A stretch of 42,421 nt of DNA from Pirellulales bacterium (GCA_028289405.1 JANQPP010000150.1:1-42421), one strand, 5' to 3'; positions 25,968-34,404 are shown, counted from the stretch's first letter. Notes: generated by a model not told the origin, from the letters alone. Numbers and translations: made by a program.

Positions 25968-26789
25968 ATGTACGAAGCATATTGGCAGTTGTCGCGAAAG
26001 CCATTCGAGGGTAGTTTCCAGGCCGATTTCTATTACCCCAGCGAGGTTCACCAAGGCGCGCTGTTAAAGCTGCGTTACGTCATCGAAAACCGGCGGCCCG
26101 CGGCGCTGCTTACGGGTGCAGCCGGCACGGGCAAGACCAACGTGGTCCAACTGCTGAAGCAGCAACTGGCGCGGGAAAACTATCCGATCTTCCATCTCGT
26201 GTTTCCCCAGTTAAGCCGCGCGGAATTCCTGCGTTGGCTGGCCGATGAACTCACCGGCTCGACGGAAAAAGAGCCACTCGGGGTCGATGCCCAAATCCGG
26301 CGGTTGGAAGCCGTGCTGCGCCAGCAGGCATCTCAGCAACGGCACGCCGTGCTGGTCGTGGATGAAGCCCAATTCCTGGCCGAATGCGGAACCCTGGAAA
26401 CACTTCGCCTACTGTTGAATTTCGAACACGAAGGGCATCCACTGCTGACGATTTTGTTGGCCGGGCAGACGTCTCTGTTGCCCGCGATCGAACGCCTGTG
26501 GAGCCTGGAGCAAATGCTGGCCGTGAAGTGCCTGTTGCGGCCATTCACTCTGGAAGAGACGATCAGCTACATCAACCACCGCCTCACCGCCGCTTCCGCC
26601 CAGCGGCAAATCTTCGAGAACGAAGCGCTGGAAACAATCCATCATCTCAGCGGCGGGATCGCGCGGAAAATCAACCGCTTGTGCGACTTGGCGCTGTTGA
26701 TCGGCTACGCCGACGAGCAGTCCAACATCGCCCCGGCGCAGGTGGAAGCAGTCTGCGGCGAATTGATCAACATCGGTCCCGAGGAATGA
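25968..26789 (+). CDS. ExeA-like AAA ATPase
   Basis: A 273-residue AAA+ protein. It opens with YEAYWQLSRKPFEGSFQADFYYPSEVHQGALLKLRYVI, the typical start of ExeA/secretion ATPases and of the ATPase found in PEP-CTERM polysaccharide loci. Walker A is LLTGAAGTGKT, Walker B is HAVLVVDEAQFL, sensor region LLTILLAGQTSLL, and a C-terminal lid domain has HHLSGGIARKINRLCDLALLIGY. No peptidoglycan-binding domain follows, unlike Aeromonas ExeA. It lies 60 bp after the BY-kinase-like gene, on the same strand. I infer an energising or assembly role for the same surface-polysaccharide or export system as its two upstream neighbours. Confidence 0.88.
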   Translation: MYEAYWQLSRKPFEGSFQADFYYPSEVHQGALLKLRYVIENRRPAALLTGAAGTGKTNVVQLLKQQLARENYPIFHLVFPQLSRAEFLRWLADELTGSTEKEPLGVDAQIRRLEAVLRQQASQQRHAVLVVDEAQFLAECGTLETLRLLLNFEHEGHPLLTILLAGQTSLLPAIERLWSLEQMLAVKCLLRPFTLEETISYINHRLTAASAQRQIFENEALETIHHLSGGIARKINRLCDLALLIGYADEQSNIAPAQVEAVCGELINIGPEE

Positions 26790-26803
26790 TCCTCCACCGA
26801 TGG

Positions 26804-28690
26804 TTATTCCACGGTCACGCTCTTGGCCAAGTTGCGGGGCTTGTCCACGTCGCAGCCCCGCAACACGGCGATGTGATATGCCAGCAGTTGTAGCGGCAAA
26901 ACGGTCACGACCGGCTGCAGGAAATCATCCACGCGGGGAACGGTAATCACATCATCGGCGAGGGAAGCCACGCGCGTGTCCCCCTCTCCCACGATGGCGA
27001 TGACCGGCCCGCCGCGGGCTTTGATCTCTTCCAAGTTGGCCATTACCTTGTCGTACACCTGCCCCTGCGGGATGAGGAACACGCTGGGGGTATGCTCGTC
27101 CACCAGAGCGATGGGGCCATGTTTCATTTCCGCCGCCGGATATCCTTCGGCGTGAATATAGCTGATTTCCTTGAGCTTCAGCGCCCCTTCCAGCGCGGTG
27201 GGGAAGTTGTACTGCCGCCCCAAATACAAGAAGTTGCGGCACTCGGCATACTTTTCCGCGATCTGCTTCACATGCGCATGGCATTGCAAGGCTTGCTCGA
27301 CCTGCTCGGGAAGTTGCAGCAGGCTTTCGATGATCCGCTGCCCGGCGCCGAAGCTTAGGTGCCGCAGACGCCCGAAATAGAGGGCCAGCATGGCCAGCAC
27401 CACGCATTGCGAAGTGAAAGCCTTCGTGGACGCCACACCGATTTCCGGTCCGGCGTGTAGGTAGACGCCGCCGTCCGCTTCTTGGGCGATGGAACTTCCC
27501 ACCACATTACAGATGGCTAGTGTCGGATGTCCCTTGCGTTTCATTTCCCGCAGCGCGGCCAGCGTGTCCGCCGTCTCGCCGCTTTGCGTGATCGCAAAGA
27601 GGAGTGTGTTGTTGTCCAGTGGCGGGTTGCGGTATCGCAATTCGCTGGCGTACTCGACCTCCACCGGAATACGGGCCAGTTCTTCCAACAGATACTCGCC
27701 GACCAGCGCCGCGTGCCAACTCGTGCCACAGGCGGTAAGCACGATGCGGTCCACCGAACGCATTTGCTGCGGCGTGAGGTTTAAGCCACCGAGTACCGCC
27801 GTCGCCTCGTCCATGCTCCAGCGGCCACGCATGGCATTCCGCACGGTCTCCGGCTGCTCGAAGATTTCCTTGAGCATGTAATGCTCGTAGCCGCCGAGCC
27901 CCACATCATCGAGTTCCAAATCGAGCGTCTGTACGCGGTGCCGCACGTGCCCTTCATCCCGATGGACAACTCGTAAGTCGTCGGCTCGTACCACGGCCAC
28001 CTCGTGGTCCCGCAGATAAACAATGCGGTCCGTATGGCCCACCAGCGGCGAGGCGTCGCTGGCCAGAAAATGTTGCTGGTCGTCCACGCCGACCACGAGC
28101 GGGCTCCCTAGCCGGGCAGCCATTACCAGGTCCGGCCAATCGCGGAAAAGCACGACGAGCCCGTAGGTGCCTCGCAATTGCGCCAGCACTTCGGCCACTA
28201 CCGCCAGCAACGGTTCTTCGGCATCCTTGGAGTTTTGCCACGCGGCGGCGCGGCCATTGAACATGCCTTGCCGCTCCATGGCATGGGCCAGAAGCTGCAC
28301 GATGACTTCAGTATCCGTGGCGGAGCGGAATTCCACGCCTGTCGATTCCAGGTGTTCCTTGAGCTGGCGGTAGTTTTCGATGACACCGTTGTGGACCACC
28401 GCCACCGAGCCGTCATGCGATACATGCGGATGGGCATTCACATCATTGGGCGGTCCATGCGTGGCCCAGCGGGTGTGGCCGATGCCGCAATTCCCAGAGA
28501 GGGGCGTGGCATCCAGCCGTCGGGCCAATTCGTCGATGCGGCCCGCTGTTTTTACGACGCTCAATTCACTCCCCGGGGAGATCGTGGCCATGCCGGAACT
28601 GTCGTACCCTCGGTACTCTAACCGGCGCAATCCCTCCAAAAGGAACTCCGCCGCCTCCTCTTTTCCGACGTATCCCACGATTCCGCACAT
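26804..28690 (-). CDS. glmS: Glutamine--fructose-6-phosphate aminotransferase (isomerising)
   Basis: A 628-residue enzyme making glucosamine 6-phosphate from fructose 6-phosphate and glutamine, the first step to UDP-GlcNAc for envelope polymers. ATG 28690 is preceded by AAGGAAG, and the protein starts MCGIVGYVG with Cys2 as the N-terminal nucleophile of the glutaminase domain. Other landmarks: RLEYRGYDSSG, GIGHTRWATHG, HNGVIENY (glutamine site); the two SIS isomerase domains with ACGTSWHAALVGEYLLEELARIPVEVEYASELRY, SQSGETADTL, LGRQYNFPTALEGALKLKEISYIHAEGYPAAEMKHGPIALV; and the C-terminal RNLAKSVTVE. It ends 14 bp from the convergent ExeA-like gene. I see no glmS ribozyme upstream. Confidence 0.98.
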   Translation of the reverse strand: MCGIVGYVGKEEAAEFLLEGLRRLEYRGYDSSGMATISPGSELSVVKTAGRIDELARRLDATPLSGNCGIGHTRWATHGPPNDVNAHPHVSHDGSVAVVHNGVIENYRQLKEHLESTGVEFRSATDTEVIVQLLAHAMERQGMFNGRAAAWQNSKDAEEPLLAVVAEVLAQLRGTYGLVVLFRDWPDLVMAARLGSPLVVGVDDQQHFLASDASPLVGHTDRIVYLRDHEVAVVRADDLRVVHRDEGHVRHRVQTLDLELDDVGLGGYEHYMLKEIFEQPETVRNAMRGRWSMDEATAVLGGLNLTPQQMRSVDRIVLTACGTSWHAALVGEYLLEELARIPVEVEYASELRYRNPPLDNNTLLFAITQSGETADTLAALREMKRKGHPTLAICNVVGSSIAQEADGGVYLHAGPEIGVASTKAFTSQCVVLAMLALYFGRLRHLSFGAGQRIIESLLQLPEQVEQALQCHAHVKQIAEKYAECRNFLYLGRQYNFPTALEGALKLKEISYIHAEGYPAAEMKHGPIALVDEHTPSVFLIPQGQVYDKVMANLEEIKARGGPVIAIVGEGDTRVASLADDVITVPRVDDFLQPVVTVLPLQLLAYHIAVLRGCDVDKPRNLAKSVTVE

Positions 28691-28761
28691 ACCGCTTCCT
28701 TGTTGAAGTTTAAGGGTGTTTAGGGGATCATAGGCTATTATACTTGCGTTCCGCGCGCGAA

Positions 28762-28784
28762 GCCGCTTTCTGGCGCGAAGCGGC
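28762..28784. promoter_or_regulatory. Hairpin between glmS and the PEP-CTERM gene
   Basis: GCCGCTT (28762-28768) pairs with AAGCGGC (28778-28784), loop of nine, overlapping a direct repeat GCGCGAAGC. It lies in the 132 bp divergent gap and could be in either leader. Significance uncertain. Confidence 0.35.
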
Positions 28785-28822
28785 GTCTCTGGGCAAGAAA
28801 TTCCATCGCGAGAGAAGCAACC

Positions 28823-29425
28823 ATGACGAAAACCGCCGTTATCCGTCTAATGTTCATGTTCGTCTTGGCGTGGTCCGTAAGCGGTACCACTTCCCAAGCC
28901 GACATTATTCTCGACTTTGAATTCATCGGCTCGGGCCAAACCTTCAGTCCCACCGACGACGTGGAAATTCAGGGCCGGATCACGAACAACGGCGATATGG
29001 CCCTGGACCAGGGAATCGGATTCGGCGGCATCACGATTCCCGATCGGATTTTCAATCAGTATTTCGAAGCCTTTCCGCCGGGCATTGCCTTCTCGCCACC
29101 CGGACTCGTCTCGCTGAACCCCGGAGAAAGTATCGACTGGCGTATCGCTCTCTACCAACCCTTTCCGATCACCGGGAATCCGGGCGATCCCGTCGATTTG
29201 GGGCTGTACACGCTCCCCATCACTGACGACTTCTTGATTACCTTTACCGTTTTCAATCCGTTCCGTTCGATTTTAGTGAATACTTCCCAAGCCGGGGACT
29301 TCATCTGGAATGTCGTGGACGGCGGCGGCGTAGACCCGCAACCCGTACCGGAGCCAGCCTCGATCCTGGCGTTGGCTTGTGGCTTGCTTGGATTGGCGGG
29401 CTGGCGCTGGAAACGACGCGCGTGA
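28823..29425 (+). CDS. PEP-CTERM sorted exported protein
   Basis: A 200-residue protein, ATG 28823 with a purine-rich GAGAGAAG 6-13 bases upstream. It has a signal peptide (about 1-26, LMFMFVLAWSVSGTTSQA), a beta-rich middle of about 145 residues without known domain (DFEFIGSGQTFSPTDDVEIQGRITNNG; LNPGESIDW), and a PEP-CTERM tail at about 175-200: VPEPAS, hydrophobic helix, then WRWKRRA. Cleavage by an exosortase and release or attachment at the surface is expected from the family. It starts 132 bp from glmS, divergently, and about 2 kb from the polysaccharide-type trio, which fits the known pairing of PEP-CTERM proteins with matrix polysaccharide. Confidence 0.85.
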   Translation: MTKTAVIRLMFMFVLAWSVSGTTSQADIILDFEFIGSGQTFSPTDDVEIQGRITNNGDMALDQGIGFGGITIPDRIFNQYFEAFPPGIAFSPPGLVSLNPGESIDWRIALYQPFPITGNPGDPVDLGLYTLPITDDFLITFTVFNPFRSILVNTSQAGDFIWNVVDGGGVDPQPVPEPASILALACGLLGLAGWRWKRRA

Positions 29426-29523
29426 TTTGCGCGACCGACAAAAACGAGTCTACTACAAATTTTGGCTCGCTAAGTTGGCCTATTGGAATGTGAAATTAAC
29501 TAAGCCGGAAACGATGCAGGGCC

Positions 29524-30042
29524 GTGGTACGTGCGCTAGCGTTTTGGCATCGCCGGGATCGCAATGCAACTCCGCCCCAACCTGTCAAACGGTGGCGGCG
29601 CTGGACGTGTTGGATACTGTTCTTCTTAGCGACGATCTTCTGGTTCCTGGCCTTTCGCCAACTTGGCTTCATTCGCCATGCGGGTTCCGGGATGAACGTC
29701 CGCAATGTCTGGATCGACGGCAAATTGGTGGGCGTTTGGTATTTTCAGAGTGGTGTCGCCGATTTCGGAATGTTCCGAATCAGTTTTGTGAAGCTGCATC
29801 ACCCGCCGAGATATCGCTACCAACTTGCTGGAATCGAATACGAGGGAGAAGTTCCCGCGAAATCCTGGAAAACCCGTTGGTGGACCATGACCGAACGCGG
29901 CAGGACGATCGAGATTAGCATGGATCCTTTGATCATTCTGCTTGTTTGGGCCGTGCTGTTAGTCATCGCATGGAATTTTCTCTATTTTCGCATGTGGCCG
30001 ATCCACGGAATGCATCGTGTTGGGCAGGATCGAAACGCTTGA
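29524..30042 (+). CDS. Small two-span membrane protein, tandem paralogue 1
   Basis: A 172-residue protein of unknown function, read from GTG 29524; no strong ribosome site is visible, so the start is uncertain. A basic N-terminus leads to a membrane span at about 29-48 (WILFFLATIFWFLAF), a soluble loop of about 85 residues containing NVWIDGKLVGVWYFQSG, and a second span at about 135-157 (IILLVWAVLLVIAWNFLY). The next gene, 18 bp downstream, has the same layout and the same GxLVGVWY motif after the first span, so the two appear to be diverged duplicates. The loop would lie outside the cytosol if the basic ends stay inside. Confidence 0.6.
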   Translation: MVRALAFWHRRDRNATPPQPVKRWRRWTCWILFFLATIFWFLAFRQLGFIRHAGSGMNVRNVWIDGKLVGVWYFQSGVADFGMFRISFVKLHHPPRYRYQLAGIEYEGEVPAKSWKTRWWTMTERGRTIEISMDPLIILLVWAVLLVIAWNFLYFRMWPIHGMHRVGQDRNA

Positions 30043-30060
30043 CGTTCAATTTCCCATACT

Positions 30061-30558
30061 ATGCAAGCGAAGCCGCGAGTGTCGCGACGACGTATCCGCA
30101 TCGCTTTAGCTTGCGCCAACGTGACGCTTCTCGCCGTGTTCTTTCTTTCCGCAATCGGCTGGTTTCGGATGAATTTCGGTCACGACCCACGGGCAATTAC
30201 GGCAAAAACGGCCCATATCCGAGACGAAATGGTGGGCGGACACCTCGTCGGCGTGTGGTATTGGTGGGACTTGCAATTCCCTCTCGGGGGCTACGACGTG
30301 AAGTGTTACTCTCCACCGTCTGGAACAGGCACGTTTCGCGTGCCGGGAAAACAAGGACGCCGGCGTCTATCTGCATATCGCTTGGGCCGCGTTACCATGG
30401 ACCATGGCCATCGGGAAATTCGCGTCTCACGATCCGCCGCGCTAAATGCTTTCGCCATTGCCTGCGCGACATGCATCGTAGGGCAAATTTTTCTGAACCG
30501 TCTGGCTAAACGCTGGCAGAAAGCAACCAGCGCGGAACCGCCTCAATCCCGCAAATGA
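30061..30558 (+). CDS. Small two-span membrane protein, tandem paralogue 2
   Basis: A 165-residue protein of unknown function from ATG 30061. A very basic start (KPRVSRRRIRI) precedes a membrane span at about 14-34, then a loop with EMVGGHLVGVWYWWDLQFP, and a second span at about 126-146 (AFAIACATCIVGQIFL), ending with a basic tail. Shares layout, the LVGVWY motif and size with the gene directly upstream. Its 3' end overlaps the convergent esterase gene by 16 bp. Confidence 0.6.
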   Translation: MQAKPRVSRRRIRIALACANVTLLAVFFLSAIGWFRMNFGHDPRAITAKTAHIRDEMVGGHLVGVWYWWDLQFPLGGYDVKCYSPPSGTGTFRVPGKQGRRRLSAYRLGRVTMDHGHREIRVSRSAALNAFAIACATCIVGQIFLNRLAKRWQKATSAEPPQSRK

Positions 30559-31787
30559 CGGTCGGCGAAGTCGAGGAACCGCTGCCAGTCGTAGAGTTCC
30601 ACGGAGTGGCCTCCTTCGCGGACGTGGTAGCCGACTTCGTCTTCTAGCTGCGCGTCACCCGCCGGGGGAGATTCCTCTGAGTTGAGCCCTTGCTTGCCGA
30701 GCAGACGGTAGACCTCGCTGGCGTGATAGGCCGAAAGATACTCGCCCCGAGGGTCGGCCCAGGTATCCTCCACGCCGCTGGCCACATACACGGGACGCGG
30801 CGCGATCAGCGCCAGCAGCATGTGCTGGTCCACCGGCAAATCATCTTCTTGGTTCACGAATTTCCAAGCGTTGCGGCAGAGCCAATACGGGAACCGCGTC
30901 ACCATTTTTTCCAGGGTCTCTCCCGACCGCCGCCGCCACAGCGCCGCGCCGGCGCAACCGGACTGGGCCGAGACAGCCAAGGCGAAACGCTGGTCTTGCG
31001 CGGCGGTCCACAGCGCGGCCTTCCCCATTTTGGAGTGCCCCATGATGGCCACTCGGGCCTCGTCCACGTCGTCATCGGTGCCCAAGTAGTCGAGAGCCCG
31101 CATGCCACCCCAAGCGACGGTGGAAAGCACGCCCCACTCGTGTGCCTTGGGGAAGCTCTGACCTGAAGGATGGAACAGAGGATGGATGCCCCGGTCGAAG
31201 CTGACCTCGTTGTGCCGCACGAGGTCCTGTTGGTAGACGGCCACGAAGGCGTATCCCCGATCGAAGAACTCGCCCAGAGGCCAGCCGTTGCGAATGTAGC
31301 CCGGACGGTCCGGATGCGCGGTGAAATCGTCCGAGCGAGTATTGTTGAAGCTGTGTTTCATGAAGACGGGGACGGGCCGCTCCACGCCGTTCGGCACGAA
31401 GACGAGAATCAGCATCTCCGCCTCCCCCTGTTCATTGCGAAAGCGGATGCGCACATCCTTCCGCGTCGCCTTGCCTTGCATGAACTCCTCGTCCGTGTTC
31501 ACGACTTCATACGTCGTGCGGATTGGGCTCGCCGGCTGGGGGACGCGCCCATAAACCAAGTTGCTAAACAGAGACAAGATTTGCGGGCGCCGCACCTGGT
31601 GCCACGCTTCCGGCGTCGTGATCTGTTCACCCTCCGCCGTCACGAGCAGCGGCGGCAGATCGTAATGCGGGATCTTGTTTTCATCGTAGACCACGTCGCT
31701 GTCGTATTCTTTCGCTTCGCGTGCATGCGCGGTGGTCAGCGGCGGCACGAGTAAAGCTAGCAGCATGGCGGAAAAACGGCGCGGCAT
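30543..31787 (-). CDS. CE15-like secreted alpha/beta-hydrolase (glucuronoyl esterase-like)
   Basis: A 414-residue exported esterase with signal peptide at about 1-22 (FSAMLLALLVPPLTTAHA). The alpha/beta-hydrolase nucleophile elbow is GHSKMGKAALW with Ser252, in place of the GCSRxGKGA of fungal glucuronoyl esterases; later come AVSAQSGCAGAAL, DDLPVDQHMLLALIAPRPVYVASGVEDTWADP and a C-terminal GGHSVE with His394. This arrangement, with an acidic residue in the SGVED loop or the SGCAGA region completing the triad, matches bacterial CE15-type proteins annotated as acetylxylan or 4-O-methylglucuronoyl methylesterases, which cleave lignin- or polysaccharide-linked esters. Upstream are strong hairpins, then the YbdK gene on the same strand. 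Confidence 0.85.
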   Translation of the reverse strand: MPRRFSAMLLALLVPPLTTAHAREAKEYDSDVVYDENKIPHYDLPPLLVTAEGEQITTPEAWHQVRRPQILSLFSNLVYGRVPQPASPIRTTYEVVNTDEEFMQGKATRKDVRIRFRNEQGEAEMLILVFVPNGVERPVPVFMKHSFNNTRSDDFTAHPDRPGYIRNGWPLGEFFDRGYAFVAVYQQDLVRHNEVSFDRGIHPLFHPSGQSFPKAHEWGVLSTVAWGGMRALDYLGTDDDVDEARVAIMGHSKMGKAALWTAAQDQRFALAVSAQSGCAGAALWRRRSGETLEKMVTRFPYWLCRNAWKFVNQEDDLPVDQHMLLALIAPRPVYVASGVEDTWADPRGEYLSAYHASEVYRLLGKQGLNSEESPPAGDAQLEDEVGYHVREGGHSVELYDWQRFLDFADRHLRD

Positions 31788-31898
31788 GGGAAGTACCTCG
31801 ATAGGAACGGAATGCGGACGAGTTTGCGACCCATGTTAGGGCGCACACTGATGAATCGCAAACTGGCAGTCGCGATGGGGCCAATTACCTAATATTCC

Positions 31899-31929
31899 GT
31901 TGAAAAACGTCTTCGTGACGTTTTTCAAC
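31899..31929. terminator. Strong hairpin GTTGAAAAACGTC / GACGTTTTTCAAC
   Basis: Thirteen perfect base pairs with a five-base TTCGT loop, the strongest hairpin noticed in the window. It is placed downstream of the YbdK gene and 112 bp before the esterase start on the minus strand. The A/T-rich middle gives a short T-run on both strands, so termination in either direction is plausible. Confidence 0.6.
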
Positions 31930-31982
31930 CCCCACCCCCCAATATTGGCTAGTACTGGCGCATACATGCTGCTCGCGGCTCG

Positions 31983-32010
31983 CAAAATGACGACTTGCGT
32001 CGCCATTTTG
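31983..32010. repeat. Hairpin CAAAATGACGAC / GTCGCCATTTTG
   Basis: Twelve-base arms with one mismatch and loop TTGC. Second of four hairpins packed between 31899 and 32060. Confidence 0.6.
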
Positions 32011-32011
32011 A

Positions 32012-32060
32012 GCATCACTTCCTGTGATGCCGCAGGCTGTTGAGTATTTCAACCGCCTGC
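32012..32060. repeat. Two further hairpins abutting the YbdK stop codon
   Basis: GCATCAC-TTCCT-GTGATGC (32012-32030) and CAGGCTGTTGA...TCAACCGCCTG (32034-32060, one mismatch). The second touches the stop codon of the minus-strand YbdK gene, so they lie in its 3' untranslated region. Confidence 0.55.
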
Positions 32061-33181
32061 TAATCCAGCAGCGTGGATTGGGCCGCCATTTGTCGCACGA
32101 CTTCCACGGGGCTGCCGGTGTCTTCCAAGATTTCCAACTGACGCTCTGCCCAATCCGGCCCACTCGCCCAGCGCGTCACATCCTCCAAGTAAGGCTGGCA
32201 GCCGAGTTGCTCGGCGCTGGGCCGCAACAATTCGACAAGTTCGCACACCGCTTCCCGCGCGGGCCGGGGCTTGTAGGTGTAGACATCCACGAGCTGTGCG
32301 TCGAGGCCATACCGGGCGGCCCTCCATTTGTTCTGCCGCACCAGCATGGGATGGCAGTCGTGCTGATAGGTACCTTCATCGATCTGGGCGGAAAGGGAAT
32401 GCACCAGGCAGTGAATCAGTGCCGTCAACGCGAGTGCGTCGTTCAAGTTGCCGGGGATGTCGCAGACGCGAACCTCCACGGTACCAAAGTTATGGTGCGG
32501 GCGGACGTCCCACCAGATATCGCGAATGGAATTAATAAACCCGGTATCCACGAGGTGGTTCACCAGCCATACAAATTCGCTCCAATTTCGCATTAAGCTG
32601 GGCAGGCCGGCGGTCGGCAGCCCTTCCATGATCTTCGAGCGGTGCGAATGCAGGCCGGTGACGCGGTTATTCCAAAACGGACTATTGCTGCTGAGCGCCA
32701 GCAGCGTGGGCAAGTGCCGCATGATGCGGTCGCAAATCATGACGGCTTTGTCGCCTGAATCGACGCCGACATGCACGTGAAAGCCGAAGGTAACCAGGCG
32801 ATTCCCCATATCTTGAAGGTTTTCCAACAGCCGTGAATAGCGGTCTTTGGGAGTGGGCTGTTGGTGCTGCCAGAGGGAAAAGGGATGCGTCCCTCCCCAG
32901 AAAAGACGCAACCCCAGCCCGGCGGCGGCCTTCTCCACGGCCAACACTTTCTCTCGCAAATCGCGTTCGGCATCCGCCACCGTATGGCAAATTTCCGTGT
33001 TGATTTCGAGGTAGCACTGCATCAATTCCGGTTTGACGCGTCCCGAGTAGCGATCCGGGAGAGCTTCCAATACCTGCCGGATGGAACTGGAGAGGGCCAT
33101 CGTCTCCGCGTCCACCAATGCCATCTCCAGTTCAACGCCCAACGTGGGCTCCGTGCTGGCCTCGAAAATCAATTTGGACAT
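32060..33181 (-). CDS. YbdK-type carboxylate-amine ligase (glutamate--cysteine ligase 2 family)
   Basis: A 373-residue ATP-dependent ligase of the GCS2 family, the usual length. Landmarks: TLGVELEMALVD near the N-terminus (first metal-binding Glu pair), QCYLEINTEICH, LFWGGTHPFS, GFHVHVGVDSGDKAV, LSSNSPFW, and WWDVRPHHNFGTVEVRVCDIPGN. Family members join an amino acid to a carboxylate through an acyl phosphate; E. coli YbdK shows only weak glutamate-cysteine ligase activity and the true substrate is often unknown. ATG 33181 lies inside the end of the upstream M20 gene (13 bp overlap), so the two are translationally coupled and may act on related amide bonds, one forming and the other cleaving. 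Confidence 0.92.
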   Translation of the reverse strand: MSKLIFEASTEPTLGVELEMALVDAETMALSSSIRQVLEALPDRYSGRVKPELMQCYLEINTEICHTVADAERDLREKVLAVEKAAAGLGLRLFWGGTHPFSLWQHQQPTPKDRYSRLLENLQDMGNRLVTFGFHVHVGVDSGDKAVMICDRIMRHLPTLLALSSNSPFWNNRVTGLHSHRSKIMEGLPTAGLPSLMRNWSEFVWLVNHLVDTGFINSIRDIWWDVRPHHNFGTVEVRVCDIPGNLNDALALTALIHCLVHSLSAQIDEGTYQHDCHPMLVRQNKWRAARYGLDAQLVDVYTYKPRPAREAVCELVELLRPSAEQLGCQPYLEDVTRWASGPDWAERQLEILEDTGSPVEVVRQMAAQSTLLD

Positions 33182-34404
33182 GCTGGATCTTCCTTTTCAT
33201 CACGCCGTGGATCGGACCAGAGCACGGCGGTTCTGGCGAGAATCTTCGCTCCGATGGCTAGTGCCCGTTCGTCGATGTCGAACATCGGCGAATGTAAAAA
33301 TGTCCGCGTGGCTTTGGGCGCGGCCGCTCCCAACCGGAACATGGCTCCTGGCGCGAGATCCAAATAGGCCGCGAAGTCTTCCGAGCCCATGCTGGGGCGC
33401 GGAATCGCCTCCACGTTGTCATCTCCCAAGACGTCCGTGGCGGCAATCTGCAATAGATGATTCAGCCCCGGCGCATTCACCACGCCGAGCACGCCCGTGT
33501 TGAATTCGACGTCGATCTTCGTCCCCGTGGCGATGGCGACGCCCTGAGCCACCTGGCGGATCTTCTCCTTGGCCTCTTGCCGAACTCGACGATCGAGCGA
33601 ACGCAGTGTCCCCAAGAGCGTCACCTGTTCGGGTACGACATTCGGATTGTGCCCGGCCAGCAATTGCCCGATCGTGAGCACGAGCGCCTCCTGGCTATCG
33701 GTCGTGCGAGGTAGCATGACATACAGGGAGTTCATGAGCTGCGCCGCGGCAGCCACGGGATCGATCGTTTCGTGCGGCCGGGCGGCGTGACCACCTTGGC
33801 CCGTCACCACCAGCCGTGTGTCATCACAGTTGGCGGTCAGCACGCCCCACCGCAGGCCGACCTTGCCGGCTTCCCGCGTGGGATCGACATGCGTGGCAAT
33901 AATCGCGTCGATGTCCTCCATGGCACCGCATTCGATCATCTCGCGGGCACCGGTCCCCGTTTCCTCGGAGGGCTGGAAAATACCCCGCCAAGAGACTGGC
34001 CAAGGGAGTGCTCCCTGTGATTCCAATTCCAAGAGCGTCAGTAACGCGCCAGCCAGCATGGCGGTGTGCGCGTCATGACCGCAGGCATGCATCACGCCTG
34101 GCTGCTGGCTGCGGTAGGGGACTTCCTTTTGATCCTGAATCCGCAGTGCGTCGATATCCGCCCGTAAGGCCAGCCTGCGTGGCATGGATTCCGCCGGGCA
34201 ATCGACCATCACTCCCCGCCCTTCCGGCCCATAGTGAGGCGACGCGCCCGCGTCTTGCAGCAAGCGGAAGAGGAATTGGCTCGTTTCCGTCTCCTCGCCG
34301 CTCGGTTCCGGATGGCAATGCAAATGGCGGCGGATGGACACGATCTGTTCCCAGTGGCGGTCCACGCAGGTATCGAGTTGGTTTCTCCAAGTTGCGGTTT
34401 TCAT
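33169..34404 (-). CDS. M20 family amidohydrolase (hippurate hydrolase/IAA-amino acid hydrolase type)
   Basis: A 411-residue metallopeptidase-like enzyme from ATG 34404; the frame is open upstream but without signal or similarity, so this start is preferred (M20D proteins begin near IRRHLHCHPE). Metal ligands fit family positions: Cys108 and His110 in HACGHDAHTAM, Glu147/148 in FQPSEETGTGA, His172 in THVDP, and a C-terminal His in FLHSP. The dimerisation lid is the GQGGHAARPHETIDPV region. Such enzymes hydrolyse N-acyl or amide-linked amino acids in the cytosol; the Cys ligand places it with aminoacylase/hippuricase rather than DapE. It leads a two-gene overlap with the YbdK-type ligase. Confidence 0.93.
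   Translation of the reverse strand: MKTATWRNQLDTCVDRHWEQIVSIRRHLHCHPEPSGEETETSQFLFRLLQDAGASPHYGPEGRGVMVDCPAESMPRRLALRADIDALRIQDQKEVPYRSQQPGVMHACGHDAHTAMLAGALLTLLELESQGALPWPVSWRGIFQPSEETGTGAREMIECGAMEDIDAIIATHVDPTREAGKVGLRWGVLTANCDDTRLVVTGQGGHAARPHETIDPVAAAAQLMNSLYVMLPRTTDSQEALVLTIGQLLAGHNPNVVPEQVTLLGTLRSLDRRVRQEAKEKIRQVAQGVAIATGTKIDVEFNTGVLGVVNAPGLNHLLQIAATDVLGDDNVEAIPRPSMGSEDFAAYLDLAPGAMFRLGAAAPKATRTFLHSPMFDIDERALAIGAKILARTAVLWSDPRRDEKEDPACPN

Noticed and set aside
28691..28822. glmS ribozyme in the glmS leader
   Set aside because: Only a short 7 bp hairpin is visible; the multi-pseudoknot core of the ribozyme is not, and the class is known mainly from Gram-positive bacteria.
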